DNA from: Clostridium folliculivorans
GTDB lineage: Bacteria; Bacillota; Clostridia; Clostridiales; Clostridiaceae
Length of the DNA stretch: 64,000 nucleotides
Assembly: GCF_024341905.1 (NCBI RefSeq)
Contig: NZ_BQXY01000001.1
Coordinates: forward strand, 1,149,013 to 1,213,012
Direction of reading: 5' to 3'
Positions within the stretch are counted from its first letter, which is position 1, and every line of letters begins with the position of its first letter. The position numbers and the translations under genes are program-made. The notes beneath the pieces are model-generated. The model did not search any database. It was not told the origin of the DNA and was given only the letters and a program-made list of their open reading frames with translations. Below, piece after piece: positions 17,002 to 24,588 of this stretch.

Positions 17002-17042
17002 AAAAAACTCGCTGAATAAGGGTTGCTTCAGCGAGTTTTTTT
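17002..17042 (+). terminator. Strong rho-independent terminator
   Basis: AAAAAACTCGCTGAA pairs with TTCAGCGAGTTTTTTT around TAAGGGTTGC. It ends the glycosidase transcript. Confidence 0.9.
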
Positions 17043-17069
17043 GATGTTTAAATAAGTTTTTATGTATAC

Positions 17070-17108
17070 TCAATAATTATTTATTGTTTTTCGATAAATA
17101 ATTATTGA
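17070..17108. repeat. 15-bp perfect inverted repeat
   Basis: TCAATAATTATTTAT and ATAAATAATTATTGA are exact inverted repeats 9 bases apart. There is no T-run, so it is more likely an operator or a decayed element than a terminator. It lies upstream of the DUF2975/HTH operon. Confidence 0.6.
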
Positions 17109-17152
17109 AATTATTAAAAAGGTATAGTATTATGAAATCAGAAACTTGTAAA

Positions 17153-17248
17153 GATGTACCACTTCAATCCGAAAACCATTTTCAAAGCTCCTCTGGGTTC
17201 TGAGAGGAGAATTTGAAAATATAAGTTCTGTTATGAAGTGATATATAG
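17153..17248. repeat. Family A palindromic repeat, copy A6
   Basis: Begins GATGTACCACTTCAATCC, central stem CTCCTCT-GGGTTC-TGAGAGGAG, ends TTATGAAGTGATATATAG. It is closest to copy A5 in the centre. It lies in the leader of the DUF2975 gene. Confidence 0.75.
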
Positions 17249-17272
17249 ATAAATAAATGGAGGCATTAATGT

Positions 17273-17767
17273 ATGAAAGAAAACAATTATAATTCTATGG
17301 CAAAAATTTTGATAATGGTACTAAATGTGCTTATTGTTTTTGGGGTAGTATTCTTTGTAAGCGTAGTTATAGGCACTTTAACTTCAGGAAACTCAGGAAT
17401 GGCAAGCGGAAAATATATAGTGAACTGCTTATTGTTTTTTGCTGGAACTTCTTCTTTAGTATACATTCTTTACTGTCTTAGAAAGATTTTAAAGTCTGTT
17501 ATAAAGGAAGGGCCATTTAATATGAGTAATGTAAGAAGTTTAAAAAATATAGCTTCAAGTTGCTTTGTTATAACTGTAGCTTACTTAATAAACTTCTTTT
17601 ATAACAATCAGTTTAAGAGCTTTAAGCTAATAGAGATAGATCAAACAGGCATACATACTGATACAGAATTCTTGATATTTTTCTTTGCGGGGTGCTTTGT
17701 CTTGATACTGGCTCAAATATACAAGCAGGCTGTAGAAGTAAAAGAAGAAAATGACTTCACAGTTTAG
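17273..17767 (+). CDS. DUF2975 membrane protein
   Basis: A 164-residue protein with four hydrophobic segments (about residues 12-33, 47-68, 98-117 and 135-153). The central stretch LRKILKSVIKEGPFNMSNVRSLKNIA, with a Pro-Phe and Asn at the start of a helix, is the mark of DUF2975. These proteins are encoded beside small YozG-type regulators in many Firmicutes, as here, and are thought to belong to a membrane-linked regulatory pair. The ATG follows GGAGG at 17261. It heads a three-gene operon with the HTH gene 19 bp downstream. Confidence 0.8.
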   Translation: MKENNYNSMAKILIMVLNVLIVFGVVFFVSVVIGTLTSGNSGMASGKYIVNCLLFFAGTSSLVYILYCLRKILKSVIKEGPFNMSNVRSLKNIASSCFVITVAYLINFFYNNQFKSFKLIEIDQTGIHTDTEFLIFFFAGCFVLILAQIYKQAVEVKEENDFTV

Positions 17768-17786
17768 ACAGTAAAGGAGGCTTATT

Positions 17787-17993
17787 ATGGCTATAATTGT
17801 AAATCTCGATGTAATGATGGCAAAGCGTAAAATATCTCTTAATGAACTTGCTGAAAAGGTTGGTATAACCAATGCCAATTTATCTATATTAAAGACCGGA
17901 AAGGCAAAAGCAATAAGATTTTCTACTCTGGAGGCTATATGCAAAGAGCTTCAGTGTCAGCCTGGAGATATCTTAGAGTATAGAGAGGAATAG
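17787..17993 (+). CDS. YozG-family HTH regulator
   Basis: A 68-residue protein: MAIIVNLDVMMAKRKISLNELAEKVGITNANLSILKTGKAKAIRF then LEAICKELQCQPGDILEY. This is the Cro/C1-type helix-turn-helix of YozG, with the usual CQPGDIL-Y ending. AAAGGAGGC precedes the ATG. Encoded between its DUF2975 partner and a large membrane protein; probably regulates this operon. Confidence 0.9.
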   Translation: MAIIVNLDVMMAKRKISLNELAEKVGITNANLSILKTGKAKAIRFSTLEAICKELQCQPGDILEYREE

Positions 17994-18005
17994 AGGGGTG
18001 ATGAA

Positions 18006-19481
18006 ATGGAAGAAAATAAAAATTTAGAAGCTAAAACGAAGGATGGATTATACTGTATACTACTTTCACTACTACTTGGTTTCGCATTTGATAGATTATT
18101 TATTGATAAGGAGCTTGGCATATCCTTCTTCATATTCATAGGGCTATGCATTATATTTTTCTTATGGACCGTAAAAGTTAGAAGTATAGAAAAAAGCTTC
18201 GGCTGGTTTTTACTTATACCCATAGCTTTACTATCTTTTAGCTTCACTGTTCATACAAATCAAGTGTTTAATTTTTTTAATTTTTTAGCAGTTCCAATAC
18301 TTATGATTGCAAGCTCAATCTTGATAGTGAATCCAAAACTTAGCTGGGATAAAGCTAGCTTTATAGGTGATATGCTAAGAAGAGCAGTAGCAAAAATGTT
18401 TGACAATATCCCTAAGCCTTTTTCAATTCTAAAAGCTTCAATAAAAATAAGAAAAACTACTGAAATGAAGGAAGGAAAAAAACAGATATTAATTGGAATC
18501 CTTATTTCCCTGCCTTTGCTTGTGATTCTAATAGTACTTTTAAGCTCTGCAGATATGGTTTTTGGATACTATTTTTCTAATCTGACAGAGGTTTTTAATA
18601 ATATAGACACGGGAGAGCTTATACCTCATACCATAATAGTTTTAGTAGTAGCTTTTTATCTATTTGGGTATGTTTGGAGTTTTAAAGATGAGAAGAAACC
18701 TATTGAAAAAAGCTTAAAGTCTACTGCTGAAAACTGGGGGAGCATTACAGTAATAACTGTATTAATTGCGCTAAATATACTTTATCTCATCTTTACAATG
18801 ATTCAGTTTTCATATCTATATGGAGGCGGTAAGTTAGCACTTCCAGCAGGTTTTACTTATGCGGATTATGCTAGAAGAGGTTTCTTTGAATTAGCCGCAG
18901 TTACCGTTATCAATTTTGTAATAGTACTAAGTTGTTTAAAATATATAAAAAAAGACAATACAAAAACTTTAAAATTAGCAAATCTTCTTTTAACTGTGCT
19001 TGTGATCTTCACCTTAAATATGCTTTTCTCTGCAAATTTTAAACTTACTTTGTATGAAGCTGCCTTTGGGTATACCTTCTTAAGGGTATCAGTGCATTTG
19101 TTTATGTTATTACTTTTCATACTTTGCTTAGTTATAGTTGCTGGTATTTGGTATAAAAATATTCCTATAATGAAAAGCATAATTGTGATAACCATAAGTA
19201 TGTATACGGTGATAAACTATCTAAATATAGATGGGTTTATAGCAGAAAAGAATATGGAGATATATAATCAAACCGGCAAGGTTGATGTTAATTATTTGAC
19301 TTCCTTATCTTTCGAAGCCGTTCCTTATCTAATTGAACTTAGAGATAAGGGTAATGATAATATAAAAAGTGTTATTAATGGAAATTTAAAGTTTAGAAAT
19401 GAAGTACTTGATAGAGAGAAGTCATGGACTGAATTCAACTTTAGCAAGAATAAAGTTAGAAAATTGTTAAAGAGTTCCTAA
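18006..19481 (+). CDS. DUF4153/DUF4173 polytopic membrane protein
   Basis: A 491-residue protein with about a dozen hydrophobic segments and a soluble C-terminal tail. The last membrane helix leads into YTVINYLNIDGFIAEKNMEIY and then DVNYLTSLSFEAVPYLIELRDK, the C-terminal signature of the DUF4153/DUF4173 group. Function unknown; related proteins are commonly found next to YozG-like regulators. It starts 12 bp after the HTH gene (GAGGGGTG Shine-Dalgarno) and is the last gene of the operon, followed by a family B repeat and a terminator. Confidence 0.75.
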   Translation: MEENKNLEAKTKDGLYCILLSLLLGFAFDRLFIDKELGISFFIFIGLCIIFFLWTVKVRSIEKSFGWFLLIPIALLSFSFTVHTNQVFNFFNFLAVPILMIASSILIVNPKLSWDKASFIGDMLRRAVAKMFDNIPKPFSILKASIKIRKTTEMKEGKKQILIGILISLPLLVILIVLLSSADMVFGYYFSNLTEVFNNIDTGELIPHTIIVLVVAFYLFGYVWSFKDEKKPIEKSLKSTAENWGSITVITVLIALNILYLIFTMIQFSYLYGGGKLALPAGFTYADYARRGFFELAAVTVINFVIVLSCLKYIKKDNTKTLKLANLLLTVLVIFTLNMLFSANFKLTLYEAAFGYTFLRVSVHLFMLLLFILCLVIVAGIWYKNIPIMKSIIVITISMYTVINYLNIDGFIAEKNMEIYNQTGKVDVNYLTSLSFEAVPYLIELRDKGNDNIKSVINGNLKFRNEVLDREKSWTEFNFSKNKVRKLLKSS

Positions 19482-19562
19482 ATCGAAACTTAATTTAGAC
19501 TTGTTCGAAAATTACGCACCTATATTCTGTAGGCATGTATAAATTATTAGTTGAGTTAGGAA
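19482..19562. repeat. Family B repeat, copy B2
   Basis: Starts TCGAAACTTAATTTAGACTT and ends GTATAAATTATTAGTTGAG-TTAGGAA, with ATTACGCACCTAT inside. It starts immediately after the DUF4153 stop codon. Confidence 0.75.
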
Positions 19563-19568
19563 ATCAAA

Positions 19569-19600
19569 AAACCAGGGGAGTTAACGCCCTGGTTTTTTTG
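19569..19600. terminator. Bidirectional terminator between DUF4153 and LysR genes
   Basis: AAACCAGGG-GAGTTAACG-CCCTGGTTTTTTT; the minus strand also gives a T-run (TGGTTTTTTGATTT). A near-identical hairpin follows the LysE gene at 21494. Confidence 0.88.
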
Positions 19601-19666
19601 AATTAATAATAAGACGGTATACTTAAAAAGAGGTAAGTATTATCATGTAGTTGCTATAATTCAACA

Positions 19667-20584
19667 TTAAATTGAATCATAAGCTCCAACACAAGAATTG
19701 CTTTCAAAGTTTTCCCTAACTAGCTGCATAAACAATGCCATTGCAGGGCTTATCCACTTGTTTTTGTGGTAAGAATACACTGCTGTAATTTTGGTATCAG
19801 AACAATTTGCCTTAAGTTCCTTCAATTTATTGTCTTTAAGGTCATTCTCCACTACAAAACGAGGCAAGAAAGATATTCCTAAATTGCTTGAAACACAGTT
19901 TTTGATTGCTTCTATGCTCCATAGCTCTATAGTATTATTCATGGTTATGTTATTCTCACGGAGATAACTCTCAAATATTCTTCTATAAATACAATTAGGT
20001 TCATTAATAACAAGGCTTGTATCTATTACTTGATTTGGGTTATTAAAGTCAACCTTAGCATGATTAAACAAAGGCGAGCATACTAGAGCTAATGAAAACT
20101 CAGTTAGTTCAACAGAAGTTAAACTTTCCTTATGAGTTCCCACATCATAAAGTAAGCCGATATCTATATCACCCTTTGATAACATATCGTTAATCACAAA
20201 ACAATTTAATGACACTATAGAAATTTTCACATCAGGAGCCTTTTGTTTAAATAATCCAAGGACATTTTGTAGTTTATAGGACATCAATGAGTCTGCTATA
20301 GCAATTTTTAATTCACCCCTAGGGATACTATCATTTTTTCCTATACTTTCAATCTTCTTTACCGTTTCAAGTAGCTCGTCTGTATATGATATTAGCTCTT
20401 TTCCGAGAGGAGTTAATACCATGTTGCGCCCTATCTTTTCGAATAGTTTTATTGAAAGCTCTTGTTCCAGCTGTTGAATCTGAGACGTGACAGTAGATTG
20501 AGTGTACCCAATCTTTAATGCTGCATTAGAAAAACTGCCTTCCTCAATAATACATTTAAAGGTCTTGAAATGCCTTATATCCAA
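19667..20584 (-). CDS. LysR-family regulator, probable regulator of the divergent LysE gene
   Basis: A 305-residue LysR protein: MDIRHFKTFKCIIEEGSFSN then ALKIGYTQSTVTSQIQQLEQELSIKLFEK is the winged helix-turn-helix, followed by a two-lobe substrate domain (GELKIAIADSL ... DIDIGLLYD ... ISFLPRFVVENDL). The start is TTG at 20584 with GAGGTGAAATAA in front; the MDIRHF opening is typical. It diverges from a LysE/RhtB exporter across 285 bp, the common arrangement in which the regulator senses an amino acid and turns on its export. Confidence 0.88.
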   Translation of the reverse strand: MDIRHFKTFKCIIEEGSFSNAALKIGYTQSTVTSQIQQLEQELSIKLFEKIGRNMVLTPLGKELISYTDELLETVKKIESIGKNDSIPRGELKIAIADSLMSYKLQNVLGLFKQKAPDVKISIVSLNCFVINDMLSKGDIDIGLLYDVGTHKESLTSVELTEFSLALVCSPLFNHAKVDFNNPNQVIDTSLVINEPNCIYRRIFESYLRENNITMNNTIELWSIEAIKNCVSSNLGISFLPRFVVENDLKDNKLKELKANCSDTKITAVYSYHKNKWISPAMALFMQLVRENFESNSCVGAYDSI

Positions 20585-20869
20585 TTATTTCACCTCAATA
20601 TATCTACAATAAAGTTTAAATAAAAGCTTATTTTTGAATTTAAAGTATAGGGGGATATAAATTTATTAGAGAATCAGCAAAGTGGCAAGTTTAAATTCTA
20701 TATCATACTATCTATAAATAATATATTGAAAAAAATGAACTGTCAATTCGAAAACATCAATTTTACAAATACATTGTGGTTTGTTAGTATAAATTAACGA
20801 GAGGAGATCTTGGAAAATCAACTGTAGGACAAGTATCTTTAAGAAGTGTTTTAGAAGGAGATTTACATT

Positions 20870-21451
20870 ATGAATTTGGCAGCATTTTTAACTTTTACTC
20901 TTTTAACGGCATATACACCTGGCCCAAATAATATATTGGCAATGTCTAATACTAGTAAGCATGGTTTTAAGAAGAGTATTGGATTAATTCAAGGAATTTT
21001 TACCGGTTTTCTATCAGTGATGGTATTATGCAGTATTTTTAGTGTTATCCTCGTAAATGTAATTCCAAAGATTAAACCTGTTATGACGTATATAGGGGTA
21101 GCATATATCATATGGCTTGCCTGGCATGTTGTTAAAAGCAAATCACAGACGGAGGAGAAAAATGAAGAGAAGGCAGATAGTTTTATCACAGGGTTTATTC
21201 TTCAATTTGTAAATGTAAAAATCATATTATACGGCATAACAGCCATTTCAACTTTTATCATACCTTTTTATAGCTCATTCTTTTCTATAGGAGCCTTCAC
21301 ATTATTAATCACAGTTTTTGGGTGTTCTGGAGTTTTAGCCTGGGCAATTTTTGGAGCAGTATTTCAGAGATTTTTTGAAAGGTATAGAGTTGTGGTGAAT
21401 GTGATAATGGCTTTGCTTTTAGTTTATTCTGCAATTACCTTAATGATATAA
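20870..21451 (+). CDS. LysE/RhtB-family amino acid exporter
   Basis: A 193-residue membrane protein. FTLLTAYTPGPNNILAMSNTSKHG is the strongly conserved first helix and loop of LysE/RhtB exporters (P-G-P-x-N/D). Six hydrophobic segments follow, with a charged loop KSKSQTEEKNEEKAD. It would export an amino acid or derivative from the cytosol. AGAAGGAGA precedes the ATG. Its control by the divergent LysR is likely. Confidence 0.9.
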   Translation: MNLAAFLTFTLLTAYTPGPNNILAMSNTSKHGFKKSIGLIQGIFTGFLSVMVLCSIFSVILVNVIPKIKPVMTYIGVAYIIWLAWHVVKSKSQTEEKNEEKADSFITGFILQFVNVKIILYGITAISTFIIPFYSSFFSIGAFTLLITVFGCSGVLAWAIFGAVFQRFFERYRVVVNVIMALLLVYSAITLMI

Positions 21452-21452
21452 T

Positions 21453-21490
21453 CTGTAGGTATGTATAAGTTAGTAGCTGAGTTATGAATT
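21453..21490. repeat. Right half of a family B repeat
   Basis: TCTGTAGGTATGTATAAGTTAG-TAGCTGAGTTATG matches the right half of copy B2 (TCTGTAGGCATGTATAAATTAT-TAGTTGAGTTAGG), and the terminators that follow both are alike too. Confidence 0.6.
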
Positions 21491-21493
21491 TTA

Positions 21494-21523
21494 AAACCCA
21501 GGGAAGTTAATGCCCTGGGTTTT
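21494..21523. terminator. Bidirectional terminator between LysE and the next minus-strand gene
   Basis: AAAACCCAGGG-AAGTTAATG-CCCTGGGTTTT, similar to the hairpin at 19569. Confidence 0.85.
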
Positions 21524-21583
21524 CATATGTTTGAAATACTTATATAAATTTTGCTATCTATCCTATGGTAAGAGATAGAATAA

Positions 21584-22171
21584 TTATATACAAGTTTGAC
21601 AAAGAACAATGATCCTATAAGGAGTTGTCTGTGCTGGTATACTCTTAGTGGTAGGACCGTATATAACTACTAGATTTCTGTTTTCAAGTGGTCTTTCAAA
21701 AGGCTGATCATTAGTTAGAAATACCTCAGTAGAAGGAGAAATGTTTAGCTTTAACATGCCGTTACTGCTTATTAAGTCATTGTTAAAGTAGTTTACAGTA
21801 ACATTTTGATGTGACTTGTTTTTTGACACAACTACTGCAGGAAATTGAGGTGGATATATAAGGATTGCAGGTTTAGTGGCATCATAAAATCCAGTAACCT
21901 CATCTCCAACCTCAACTACTTCATGATCAACAAAGTAAGTTTCAGGAGATATCACAAAATTTAGAGGACCATATTCTTTACTTTCCAGAGACATTAAGAA
22001 ATAGCAGTCTGCTGACGGGTCATTTGGAGCTGGATAAAAAGCATCAATTCTCCTAACAATGCCGCTAAAGGATGCAAATTTCGGAGTTTCACTTCTCCAA
22101 AGTTCATTAAACACTGGGTAAGTTGGAAGGTTAATATAATAAGGGAAATATGGATATTGGTTATTATACAT
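21584..22171 (-). CDS. Hypothetical protein, beta-rich, clostridial
   Basis: A 195-residue protein with no signal peptide or membrane helix. The N-terminus is rich in Tyr/Pro/Asn (MYNNQYPYFPYYINLPTYP). The body reads as two beta-rich halves: SGIVRRID ... GPLNFVISPETYFVD ... VEVGDEVTGFYD, then VNYFNNDLISSNGMLKLNI ... NRNLVVIYGPTTKSIPAQT. I know similar unnamed proteins in clostridia but no function. On the minus strand TAAGGAGTAAT precedes the ATG at 22171. Monocistronic. The short motif GDEVTGFYD hints at an OB-like fold, which is speculation. Confidence 0.55.
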   Translation of the reverse strand: MYNNQYPYFPYYINLPTYPVFNELWRSETPKFASFSGIVRRIDAFYPAPNDPSADCYFLMSLESKEYGPLNFVISPETYFVDHEVVEVGDEVTGFYDATKPAILIYPPQFPAVVVSKNKSHQNVTVNYFNNDLISSNGMLKLNISPSTEVFLTNDQPFERPLENRNLVVIYGPTTKSIPAQTTPYRIIVLCQTCI

Positions 22172-22227
22172 AGATTACTCCTTAAAATTGCTATGGTATA
22201 AAATTTACCATTAATAGTATAGTTGCA

Positions 22228-22482
22228 ATTTTAAAGATTGTTACAGGTTTAAATCATTTCCACATCAATGATATGTTTAGAAAACTGCTTCCATCGAATG
22301 TTAATATTATTGATGGTAATGCTGGGACTACCAGAAATCTAAAGAGAATTTTAGCAGAAATGGACTCTTTAGACGAAGGAAGTGGAAAAATAACTTTCTA
22401 TAATTCAAGCATTGAGGTTAAGGATGAAACTGAAATAAAGAAATATAGCAGGCTGTTTGAAAGATTAAATGATATTGAATAA
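22228..22482 (+). pseudogene. Remnant of a glutamate racemase C-terminal end (murI-like)
   Basis: The open frame reads IVTGLNHFHINDMFRKLLP, then NVNIIDGNAGTTRNLKRIL and GKITFYNSS. This parallels the MurI C-terminus, where L-G-C-T-H-x-P is followed by an I-D-S-G strand and a T/F-Y-x-S/T-G segment; the catalytic cysteine position is Asn here. The N-terminal two thirds are absent, an ATG at 22273 has no convincing Shine-Dalgarno, and stop codons lie upstream. I read it as a decayed fragment. A small real protein of 69 residues cannot be excluded. Confidence 0.45.
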
Positions 22483-22827
22483 CGGAGTGTGGTTTCTTTA
22501 TTTGGAATTATGATAGGTGAACCGTACCATAAGTAAATGAAGTTTTTGTGATGGAAGTATTAAAGGTGCATAATACAAAGATGTATACTAACATTCCTAG
22601 TAAACAAGGCCATATTACATCAAAGCCATTACCTAAAATTTCATTGAATGAGATAGTTAGGTTATAGAGAATAAACATCTAGGTACATGGAATATAATTG
22701 ATATATAATAGAGATTTAGATTACGTAAAAATAAATACTTTTTTCAAGAACAAAATGAGATGAATAATTTGAAAAGGTGCTTATTCTGGCTGGAATGAGC
22801 ACCTTTTCTTTAGTTAAAAAGTCAATA
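22483..22827. other. Intergenic region, no gene seen apart from a terminator
   Basis: AT-rich, no open frame with a plausible start and Shine-Dalgarno. The terminator at 22772-22811 lies at its right end. Confidence 0.5.
22772..22811. terminator. Bidirectional terminator of the PucR-type gene
   Basis: AAAAGGTGCTTATTC pairs with GAATGAGCACCTTTT around TGGCTG; T-rich tracts follow on both strands. Confidence 0.85.
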
Positions 22828-24066
22828 TTATAAACTGTGTAGTTCTTCTTTTATCTCTAATAGTCTTATGGATAAAAAGATTTTGCATATTTCATCACCA
22901 TGTTCTAGGGCTATATCAGTCATCTCTTTTATTTTGTTGATACGGTAGAATAAAGTATTTCGATGAATATTTAATAATCTTGCTGCTTCTCCAGGAGAAG
23001 AAGAATAAAAGATATACTGTTTCAATGTTTCTAGAAAGTTTGTTCCATTCTCTTTGTCATAGGTCATAAGCATTGCAACGGCTGGATGGCAAAAATCCAT
23101 CTGATCATATCTGTTTGAAATCAATTCATAGAGGATATGCATAGTGCAATCTTCGAAAAAGGAGCAATTTATGTTTCTTTTTAGGCCTATCTCCATAGCT
23201 GTAACTGCATTCATATAGTGTTTTTTTGAATCAGTCAAGAGAGAGTACTTTTGGCTAATTCCTGCATATAGATTGTTTTTACTCAAGAATTCGCTAAAAT
23301 CCTTATTTGGAGAGTTAAGAAGTTTATTAAATAGCAATTCATCAATAAAAGCTACAATTCCAGGGTTATAAATAATACACTGTCCAATAGGAATGTAAGA
23401 TTTCAGAGCTCTAAAAATGGCGGAAATCTTACTGTCAAAAGCTTCCTGCCTGTTACTTCCAATAACCATAATATAAAGATGTTCTGATTTAGCCCATTTT
23501 AGATACTGCTGTTTGTTTTTTACAATGGACTCATCAATCTGTTTTCCCTCTATGAGGTCTGCTAATAAGTAATTTGGGAGATTATTGTTATCCAAATTTA
23601 AAAGAATATCCTTTTGTAATTGAGCAGATATAAGAGAACTAACCTTGTCTATTAGCATGAAATCAATTTTTTGAAATGGGATGTTGTTTTCGTAAACAAT
23701 AAATCTGCCAATCTCAATGATATCAATTTTTATGGAATTTATTAGGGTTCTATTGGAATTGTTACTATTATTAAAATTATCCTTTATATTATTTGAATTT
23801 ATTTGTGATAATGACTCTTCTGACAGGTAAGTATTTTTATTTTCACTATGAACAAATCTAAAGATATTTTCAGCGTCATAAGAAGCTGCCAAGAGCTTGC
23901 CACTTGTATCGATTAGTATCAATGGCCTTACAAATCTCTCCCTTGCTTTATCTATTAAGTATTGGAGTCCTTTGTTAGAACAAAATCCATCGAAAAGATC
24001 CTGCATATAAAGCGCAAGTTTTATATCTATTTCATTTAGATTATTTATATCGAAGCTTTTTTGCAT
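22828..24066 (-). CDS. PucR/CdaR-family transcriptional regulator
   Basis: A 412-residue regulator. The N-terminal ~150 residues form a sensor (LLAASYDAENIFRFVHSENK). The C-terminus SPGEAARLLNIHRNTLFYRINKIKEMTDI followed by ICKIFLSIRLLEI is the PucR C-terminal helix-turn-helix, with the invariant HRNTLFYR. PucR/CdaR proteins respond to purine, sugar-acid or related catabolites. AGGAGGTTT precedes the ATG at 24066. It diverges from an amidohydrolase gene, and two copies of an 18-bp palindrome lie between them, so it probably controls that gene and itself. Confidence 0.88.
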   Translation of the reverse strand: MQKSFDINNLNEIDIKLALYMQDLFDGFCSNKGLQYLIDKARERFVRPLILIDTSGKLLAASYDAENIFRFVHSENKNTYLSEESLSQINSNNIKDNFNNSNNSNRTLINSIKIDIIEIGRFIVYENNIPFQKIDFMLIDKVSSLISAQLQKDILLNLDNNNLPNYLLADLIEGKQIDESIVKNKQQYLKWAKSEHLYIMVIGSNRQEAFDSKISAIFRALKSYIPIGQCIIYNPGIVAFIDELLFNKLLNSPNKDFSEFLSKNNLYAGISQKYSLLTDSKKHYMNAVTAMEIGLKRNINCSFFEDCTMHILYELISNRYDQMDFCHPAVAMLMTYDKENGTNFLETLKQYIFYSSSPGEAARLLNIHRNTLFYRINKIKEMTDIALEHGDEICKIFLSIRLLEIKEELHSL

Positions 24067-24086
24067 GGAAACCTCCTAATATATCT

Positions 24087-24104
24087 ATTGTGCTTTAGCA
24101 CAAT
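24087..24104. promoter_or_regulatory. Putative PucR-type operator, copy 1
   Basis: ATTGTGCTTTAGCACAAT: near-perfect palindrome (TTGTGCT/AGCACAA), 21 bp upstream of the regulator start codon. It recurs at 24208. Confidence 0.65.
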
Positions 24105-24207
24105 TAGTTACTCTATTTTAAAACTAAGTTCATATTTAAGTACATTGTTTAGGCAGTTATATTATATTATAATCAAAACTGTAGGGCAATACAGCTATTT
24201 GAAGTGT

Positions 24208-24225
24208 ATTGTGCTTGAGCATAAT
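24208..24225. promoter_or_regulatory. Putative PucR-type operator, copy 2
   Basis: ATTGTGCTTGAGCATAAT: same palindrome as at 24087 with two changes, centre-to-centre distance 121 bp. The pair could support looping or separate control of the two divergent genes. Confidence 0.65.
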
Positions 24226-24386
24226 TAAGGTGTGAATGATACTGATGATCATACTGCAGATGATTATTAAGTATTATCCATATATGAATTAAAAATATAA
24301 GACCATGCTTTTTAATATTTAATATTTTAAATTAAAAATATTAAAATAGACTAAAAGGTTGTGGCTTGAAAGAGTAAGAAAAAATC

Positions 24387-24474
24387 ATAAAATTATAAAA
24401 TCAAAAAAATATAAAATTATAAAATCAAAAAAATATAAAAATATAAAATTATATAAATATAAAATTATATAAAT
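24387..24474. repeat. AT-only tandem repeats
   Basis: Two exact tandem copies of a 24-bp unit (ATAAAATTATAAAATC plus AAAAAAAT) at 24387-24434, then two exact tandem copies of a 16-bp unit (ATAAAATTATATAAAT) at 24443-24474. The only non-AT bases are the single C in each 24-bp unit. Confidence 0.85.
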
Positions 24475-24521
24475 ATATAGGAAACATGCGGGTTTGAGTT
24501 GATTTTGACTATTTCAAATTA

Positions 24522-24554
24522 ATTGATTAACTTAAATCTGATAGCTTAATCAAT
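24522..24554. promoter_or_regulatory. Inverted repeat ahead of the amidohydrolase gene
   Basis: ATTGATTAA and TTAATCAAT, exact 9-bp arms, 15 bases apart, 35 bases before the ATG. Could be a leader hairpin or an operator. Confidence 0.45.
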
Positions 24555-24588
24555 ACTAAAATATTTTGATTTCATAGGAGGCACTAAA

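Noticed and set aside
24380..24480. CRISPR array
   Set aside because: The repeats are direct tandem copies without spacers and contain almost only A and T.
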